64,000 nt of DNA from Polytrichum commune (lineage: Eukaryota > Streptophyta > Polytrichopsida > Polytrichales > Polytrichaceae): NCBI GenBank assembly GCA_950295325.1, contig OX485806.1, positions 19,718,001 through 19,782,000 on the forward strand, written 5' to 3'. Made by a program: the position numbers and the translations under genes. The notes beneath the pieces were generated by a model. That model made no database searches. It had not been told where the DNA came from and saw nothing but the letters and a program-made list of their open reading frames with translations. Shown here piece by piece: positions 58,432-64,000 of the stretch. Position 1 is the first letter of the stretch; each line of letters opens with the position of its first letter.

Positions 58432-58584
58432 TCTTTGGATGGAAATGGCAGTTGGTAGTTTCCCTTATTATGGTTGTGGCCAAGTTTTTTGGGAGACCGG
58501 GGATCATTATTTCTTTAAATGCACAATCACCTACAAATGTGTGGAGATGGGAGGCACATGGAAGTTATACTCCCAACCCACTCG

Positions 58585-59136
58585 GGGTCGGTTTACACCA
58601 TGGACCATGAAGTTGGACCATGGAAGACGGCCAATTTTCATGGGTTGACTTCATGGTCCAACTTTCATGGTCCGATTTAAAAAAAAATCAACTTAAAAAG
58701 TTTTTGGGTCCCTCACTAGGTGTAAATCAAATGTGAATCAAGAGGAATGACCATGAACCAAAAAGTGAATGTGTTGATTTCTTTAATATATGTCCAAAAA
58801 GGGCAGTTTTGGAAAAAAAATTCAAGTTTGACCATTCTTTTGTCTTCTCTTGTCTTCAGCTTCTCTTCCCCCCAAAAAAATATTATAATAATATATTTCT
58901 ATGCCATGGGCCCTTGCCTTTTTCTACCCAAACACCTCTTTTACCTCTCCCGTTGGACCATGTCAATGGATAATGTAGGCCTTTAAATATGCCTTCTGAG
59001 GACATCGAACTCCATGATCACTCTAACATTTTTTCTCTTGGTGTAAACCGAAGTGGTCCCAGGACGAGTTCAACAACCAATCGCATATTATACGAGGCCT
59101 TGGGATGACTTCATGGTCCATGGTGTAAACAATCCC
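58585..59136. mobile_element. Second copy of the GGTTTACAC element
   Basis: The left arm TCGGTTTACACCATGGACCA, then TGAAGTTGGACCATGGAAG, is matched inverted by ACTTCATGGTCCATGGTGTA then AACAATCCC. The interior matches the 47104 element in inverted order (CAAAAAGGGCAGTTTTGG, CCATGGGCCCTTGCC, GGTGTAAACCGAAGTGGTCC) without the extra insert. The target duplication is unclear. Confidence 0.75.
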
Positions 59137-60508
59137 TCAGAAAGGGCCATGGAAACCTTTCAGTCTACTCTGGCGTCTTTTTGACATTTGAGGCTTGTGA
59201 CTTAGGGGGGGTCACTGGCAAAAATCGTAGAAGCAATGTGCGATAAAAAAAAAGAGGGTCTAATATATTCATTGTAGATAAATTTTGCAAAAAATGTACA
59301 TATAATATAGGAGGTTTTGAAATAATGAAACATGTTTACATGTAAAACACCATCGCATGTAATGGCTTCTTTTAACTAGTCGGTACATGTAAAATAGCGT
59401 GGAAACAATAACTAGGGGTAGCGGGTCTAGGGTAGGGTCTGTGCTAGTGAATGAAAAGAGGTAATCTTATGCTGAAAAGCTTGGATGAATGACTTCGCAG
59501 GCCGGTTGGCTTGAACGCTACTAAACCAACATATCCAATGTGGAGTAAATGTTCTCTACCTATGTGCCGGGAGGGAAAATTTCAACACGTTGTTTGAATT
59601 GCAATCTTCTTTAAAATTTTCTTTGGCTATATAAGTAAAATAGACTATTTTTAAATGATTCCCCCCAAAATGATAATTATTGATAGCATGTATTAAAATA
59701 CAAGCATTTACCTTTATTTAAAAAAAATACCATACCTTAAAATCTTTTTTGCAAGGTAAATAGCCCCCCCGATAAATAAGTCTTGAGTGCACATGTATGC
59801 ATTAATATAAGAGGGAGTGATCCCCCCCCCCCGAGGCTTGTGAAAAGATTAAGGATTTGACCATTTCAGTGTACATGAAGAGCTCCATCCCATGGATTTT
59901 TTGGAGATAGAAAAATTGCTCCCATGTTTAGTCATGTAAACCATTGGCCTCGGATGGTGTTTCACACTAGATGACTTAGCCTTGTGGAACTCATGTTGAT
60001 GTAAATCTGAACATATTTACGTAAATTTGGACATATTGTCTAAATGTAGACTTTTTGGTTGTTCCAATTATATGGACGAATTTGTCAACATACTTATGAT
60101 ATATTTGAATTTCATGGGAGATATGTGGATTTCCTAGTGAATACTTGGATGTTATGCTATCAAGATATGATGGAAAGATCAAATACCTAATTTATGATGT
60201 TAAATCTATATAATTAAATGTTGAATAATGAAAATATTGAAAGACTATTGTAATATTAGCATAATCAACTAAACATATTCTATCGGAGGATCCTACCATA
60301 TAATCCTATAAGAGGATCTTACAATCAAATTCAACATGTCGTAATTATGGACTTGGACTTAGTCTAGTTTTACTTAGATATCAGTTTGGACTATGGTAAG
60401 TTGGACCGAGATAAAGCCAAGGCTACATGCGTTGAGCCCCACTAGTTTCCCAATGGAGTATCATGGATGAGTTTGGTACTCATTGGTGTAAGATAGAGTT
60501 GATTGCAT
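59137..60508. other. No gene recognised
   Basis: AT-rich, with C-runs near 59766 and 59822. No inverted terminal repeats or coding frames were seen. Confidence 0.4.
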
Positions 60509-60655
60509 AACATTATTCAAATCCATAACAATGTTTTGTGGGACTGACAATATTCCAAGGAATATTCATAGGTATTTCCCACATTCATACTGAATGTGGG
60601 AAAACCATGGAACACTGTCAATCCCACATAACATTGTTATGGATCTGAATAATGT
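60509..60655. mobile_element. Foldback MITE, second copy of the TPC1 intron 12 element
   Basis: The arms ACATTATTCAAATCCATAAC and the inverted GTTATGGATCTGAATAATGT, plus TTTGTGGGACTGACAATATTCC, match 11203-11356 closely. The loops differ. Confidence 0.85.
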
Positions 60656-62395
60656 GCAGTGCTTGTATAAGTGTTCCTGTAGTTGAATTAAATGGACAAA
60701 GGATCAATGATGGGTATTAATTCTTAGCACCCTTGAGGGGTCCCGGTTTTGGGATCTCCCTTGGTGTGGTTGTGCTTCACTAGCCAAGTAATCGAGTGTT
60801 CAAATTTTATTCCAAAAACAACATAGAAAAAGAAAAGAAGACCAAAGGTGTTGGTTGAAAGGCACAACGAAAACACGAGGTACATTCTTCCCATCACGAC
60901 TAGACAATTAAAATGGCCCACACTAATTCTCCACCCACACCGTCTCTCAAAATGACATTCAAGTGAAACAAGTCCTCGTCATTCCATCTAAGTTACGTGG
61001 CCGTATTGTGTGCACTACTAACTCCACAAACACTTTGGACTCTTGAATAAAGTTAAGAATCGTCTGCTCAAACCAACAATTGTAAATCACAAAGATTGTC
61101 ATTTCAAGTTTCAAAATCGAATAAAAAAAATGCACACAAGTTATAAGCGTTCAAAATGGAACCTCTTCACACCAGGCCCTCCTAATTATGTTCAATCTTG
61201 GATACAAAATGCTTTGTATACATAGTGCAAAGCCATTGTAACACATGTCATCTTGGTGTCCGTTCTTAATAACAACCTTACTTCATACCAATCAAGAAAA
61301 GGGTGACCACATAGTTAGGCCCATATACCCTAATTTTTTGGCTCGAGTATCAACACAGCCGAGTGGATTCCATTTGTGTTCCTACATCCCTAGTGATCGC
61401 TCGAGTGGCCAAACAATATCCTACAATAAACAATTTATAGACAAATTGAGATAAGCTCAAAACAAACGACAACCCTAGAAACACGTTATGAGATAATTTG
61501 GAAGTGCATCTCGTAGTCCTGGATTCTTTGATGAAGATGCAAATACCACTCTCCATACTACACTACATTTATTTCGGATGCTTCTTGCTCCGCACCGCCT
61601 TCTAGGAAGCATCGGTAGGATTGTGGGTAGTGGTGCATTTTTTTTATTCTATAGGTCGGACATGGCATTATAAAATACATTTTAAGATATTTTGAAACAT
61701 TTTTATTGAAAATCATTGAAGACATCACTCCGTGAGGTCCTTTATACCAAATCATTGTTGAAAACATTCTCCTCTTCTAGGATCAGTTCTTCAAGCTCTT
61801 CTCTGCCCAAGTATGATCCCAAAATGTGTTTGGATCGTCCCCCGACTTGAAATCCGTATTCTGATATTCGTCAGTTTGTGTGGCAAGGCTTAGGGCTCAG
61901 GTACTATTGTTGAGTTTAAATGTGCTAATGCTATATGGTAATATGGAATAATTAGCGAAGTTGCGCGTGCCTGTATTCACCCTACTAGCCTGGACTGACT
62001 ATGGTAGTTAAAATATAGTTAAAAACATCAAAAAATACTCAAAATTTGCTGATTATTTCAAAGTGCACTTTTCAAAAATTAGTTATAAATAATAATAATA
62101 AAATACACCCCTAATGGTGGGTCTTGGGCAATGTTGTTCTTGAGCTGAAATCGGCACAAAAATCTCATTTGCAAAGATGTCAATGGCTGAGGTACGAATT
62201 GGTCCCATGCAGTAAAAATGTTGTCAATGGGCTCGTGTGTTAATGACCGTGGTTGTCTTCACAAAGAGTTTGCCATCCTTGTTGCTTTAGTGGTCCTATC
62301 TATTTATTTATTTTGGGAAATTTACAACGAGCCAAGGAATTCATGTAAGTTTCCTTTGTTCTTCGCAAAATCTTTCATGTTTTAAAAATGCTTGT
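60656..62395. other. No gene recognised
   Basis: Non-coding AT-rich sequence. Short open frames lack family resemblance, and no element ends were found. Confidence 0.4.
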
Positions 62396-62540
62396 ATAGT
62401 AGGGAGTCGAATCTACGTGTAGGGAGGGCCCAACATAGAATTTCTAAGTGCTTAGGGTGCTAGCCCAGGAGGAATGGAAGCCAAATAGATTTGAACCTAA
62501 CACCTCATGGATCCCAAACCATGCCCCTAACCATCATGTG
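62396..62540 (-). mobile_element. tRNA-derived SINE-like head
   Basis: On the minus strand, ATGATGGTTAGGGGCATGG resembles an A box and GTTAGGTTCAAATCTATTTG a B box, about 36 bp apart. The following TTGGCTTCCATTCCTCC does not match the body shared by the 37555 and 13414 elements, so this is a separate family or a diverged copy. Confidence 0.5.
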
Positions 62541-62548
62541 TGCACATA

Positions 62549-62920
62549 ACTACACTAAATATGATATTTAGTATCACCAATTCTAATCGTCTTGCTCAGT
62601 ACTAATTGTAAACCGTGATGTAGTGTAGCCAACACTAAATGTTAGCCCAACATTATTTGTCATTCCCTGTACATATTTTTGGGGATTATAGATTTACAGT
62701 CTTGCAATTACTATCACTTACCAAGTGAATTTTCATCCAAATTTCAATCATCCATCAATCCATTTCATCACAAGTTATTGACATGCAGGAGAAGGTAAGG
62801 GTTTGGCCAATGGATGAGCTCATCCATCATCCATGACAATATTTGTTCACTTATTCATAAGAAGTGTCATCCCAAAAAAGTAACCATAGTGACATAAAAT
62901 ATAATACTTAGTGTAGTAGG
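62549..62920. mobile_element. MITE of the CTACACTAAATATGATAT family
   Basis: The left end ACTACACTAAATATGATATT, then TAGTATCACCAATTCTAAT, and the inverted right end (GACATAAAATATAATACTTA, GTGTAGT) enclose the family interior (CCCAACATTATTTGTCATTC). The interior also contains TGTAGTGTAG.CAACACTAAATG. Confidence 0.75.
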
Positions 62921-63573
62921 CAATGGAGTTCTTGGGTAACAAAGTTACTGCACAAATTAAAGTTACATCCAAAATAAATGGACCTCACAATGTGGGTCTT
63001 GGGTGTCAGTTTCACGCATGTGTGAGGCCACAATGGCTCAAATGACTCCAAAGTAAAAGCACTCACCATTGTGTGGTGGCTTTTTTTTATACAATTGAGA
63101 TCTATGTCATTTAGAAGTGTGTGCGCAATGGAACTTTGAGCCTATGGCATTTTGTGTCAAACCCAAGTGCGTGCTAGTACACACATTCCTAGTAGTGTGA
63201 GATGTGAAACACCCGATTAGTGCGAAATGATTATGGTAGGCTTGCCTAATTCAATGTTTGGTCCTAAATGGACACATATATCTGAGTGGTGTATGGTTGA
63301 GTGTAAATTTAGGAACGGACATAAAAAAAGACACGTATCGTAAGCATGCTACTAACCGTGCACATTTGACTTTGATGTTTTATTTTTTGAGGTGGGTAGC
63401 AAAAATTTCCAAATTTAGTATTTGAATTAAATTAATGGCTCACTTAATATTAGTGTTGAAAAGTAAAATGGAAATTTTTATTGAAAAATCATGGCCTTTT
63501 CATAGTTCTTTATACAACTATATTGGGCATTGGAAATTAACTACCTTAACCACTAACCGTGCACTATCAATGT

Positions 63574-63819
63574 TCATTCAACTTTTGCTAGAGGCGTTAC
63601 AAAAGAAGCTCTTTTTCTGGCAAACACGACTATTGGACGTTGTTGATTTTTAAGCTTCATTTCTTGTTTTTTCTCAACCTTATTTTCGGTTGGGCATTCT
63701 TGTTTTTCTTTCTTCTTCAATTCTGCTACCTTCTCCTTTTCAAGTTGCTTCCGGATTTTTTCATCATTCTTCGCTCCACTTGCATGAGTGATTTTGAGCT
63801 TCGTCAGGCTTACAGGGAT
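63574..63819 (-). CDS. Unassigned Lys/Glu-rich open frame, possible terminal exon
   Basis: An 82-codon frame (81 residues plus stop) on the minus strand runs from after a stop at 63820-63822 to TGA at 63574-63576. It has no ATG at its start. It is strongly charged (KNDEKIRKQLEKEKVAELKK and a VEKKQEMKLK stretch), predicted helical or coiled, and ends in a QQRPIVVFARKRASF segment. Such a composition is less likely by chance in this AT-rich setting and could be a 3' exon of a gene lying beyond 64000, or a fragment of a retroelement gag. I do not recognise the family. Confidence 0.25.
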   Translation of the reverse strand: MPVSLTKLKITHASGAKNDEKIRKQLEKEKVAELKKKEKQECPTENKVEKKQEMKLKNQQRPIVVFARKRASFVTPLAKVE

Positions 63820-64000
63820 TCACTCTAGTGTGCTACTCCATTGACCAATTTTATGCAATAAGTTACTGTTGTAAACCATCTACCTCTATATGTTTCCACT
63901 GGCATTTTAACTTCCTTCAAACAAGTAGATTATCCCGATGATATATTCAAAGCAAAGCTCATACACATGCAGTATCACAAGATACATTATCGAAGAACAA

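Noticed and set aside
1-64000. CRISPR arrays, operons, phage or plasmid features
   Set aside because: None seen; the sequence is eukaryotic with introns throughout.

Overview
The window is nuclear DNA of a land plant, most likely a flowering plant. The evidence is a complete 23-exon gene for the plant vacuolar two-pore channel TPC1, the last exon of a 2-alkenal / double-bond reductase, and a probable plant-type calmodulin-binding protein, all interrupted by spliceosomal introns. The rest is AT-rich sequence full of short non-autonomous transposons. I could not narrow the lineage further. I see no bacterial, organellar or viral genes.

Layout. 1-776: intron and terminal exon of the reductase gene (+). 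777-3480: intergenic, with a small tandem repeat and one foldback MITE. 3994-15848: TPC1 (+), whose reading frame joins through 23 exons to give 762 residues; intron 16 uses a GC donor. Its introns carry degenerate duplications, a 150-bp foldback MITE, a 5S-headed SINE and MITE fragments. 16304 to about 20801: a minus-strand gene, tail to tail with TPC1 (455 bp between stop codons), ending in a plant calmodulin-binding-like tail. Its two 3' exons are well joined; the 5' exons are only partly resolved. 20802-64000: no convincing gene. This 43 kb is a mosaic of MITEs, SINEs, long-TIR foldback elements, local tandem duplications and homopolymer runs. No transposase or reverse transcriptase frame is visible, so every element seen is non-autonomous or a remnant.

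The mobile fraction is unusually readable. A group of elements shares a terminal motif of the form GGG..(C/T)TT(C/T)ACAC and 3-bp target duplications, usually TTA/TAA, as in PIF/Harbinger. Several are nested inside one another. Two elements carry duplications of up to 9 bp as in Mutator-like elements; one of them is a 1.18-kb near-perfect palindrome. A 1.23-kb foldback element is flanked by an 8-bp duplication. A SINE-like family carries a 5S-rRNA-like head, and one copy of the same body carries a tRNA-like head.

On gene function, TPC1 supplies the slow-vacuolar cation channel of the tonoplast. At two positions known to form luminal calcium sensors in Arabidopsis TPC1 this protein has Asn instead of an acidic residue, and its first EF-hand loop is poor in calcium ligands. 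The neighbouring calmodulin-binding gene is suggestive but need not be functionally linked.
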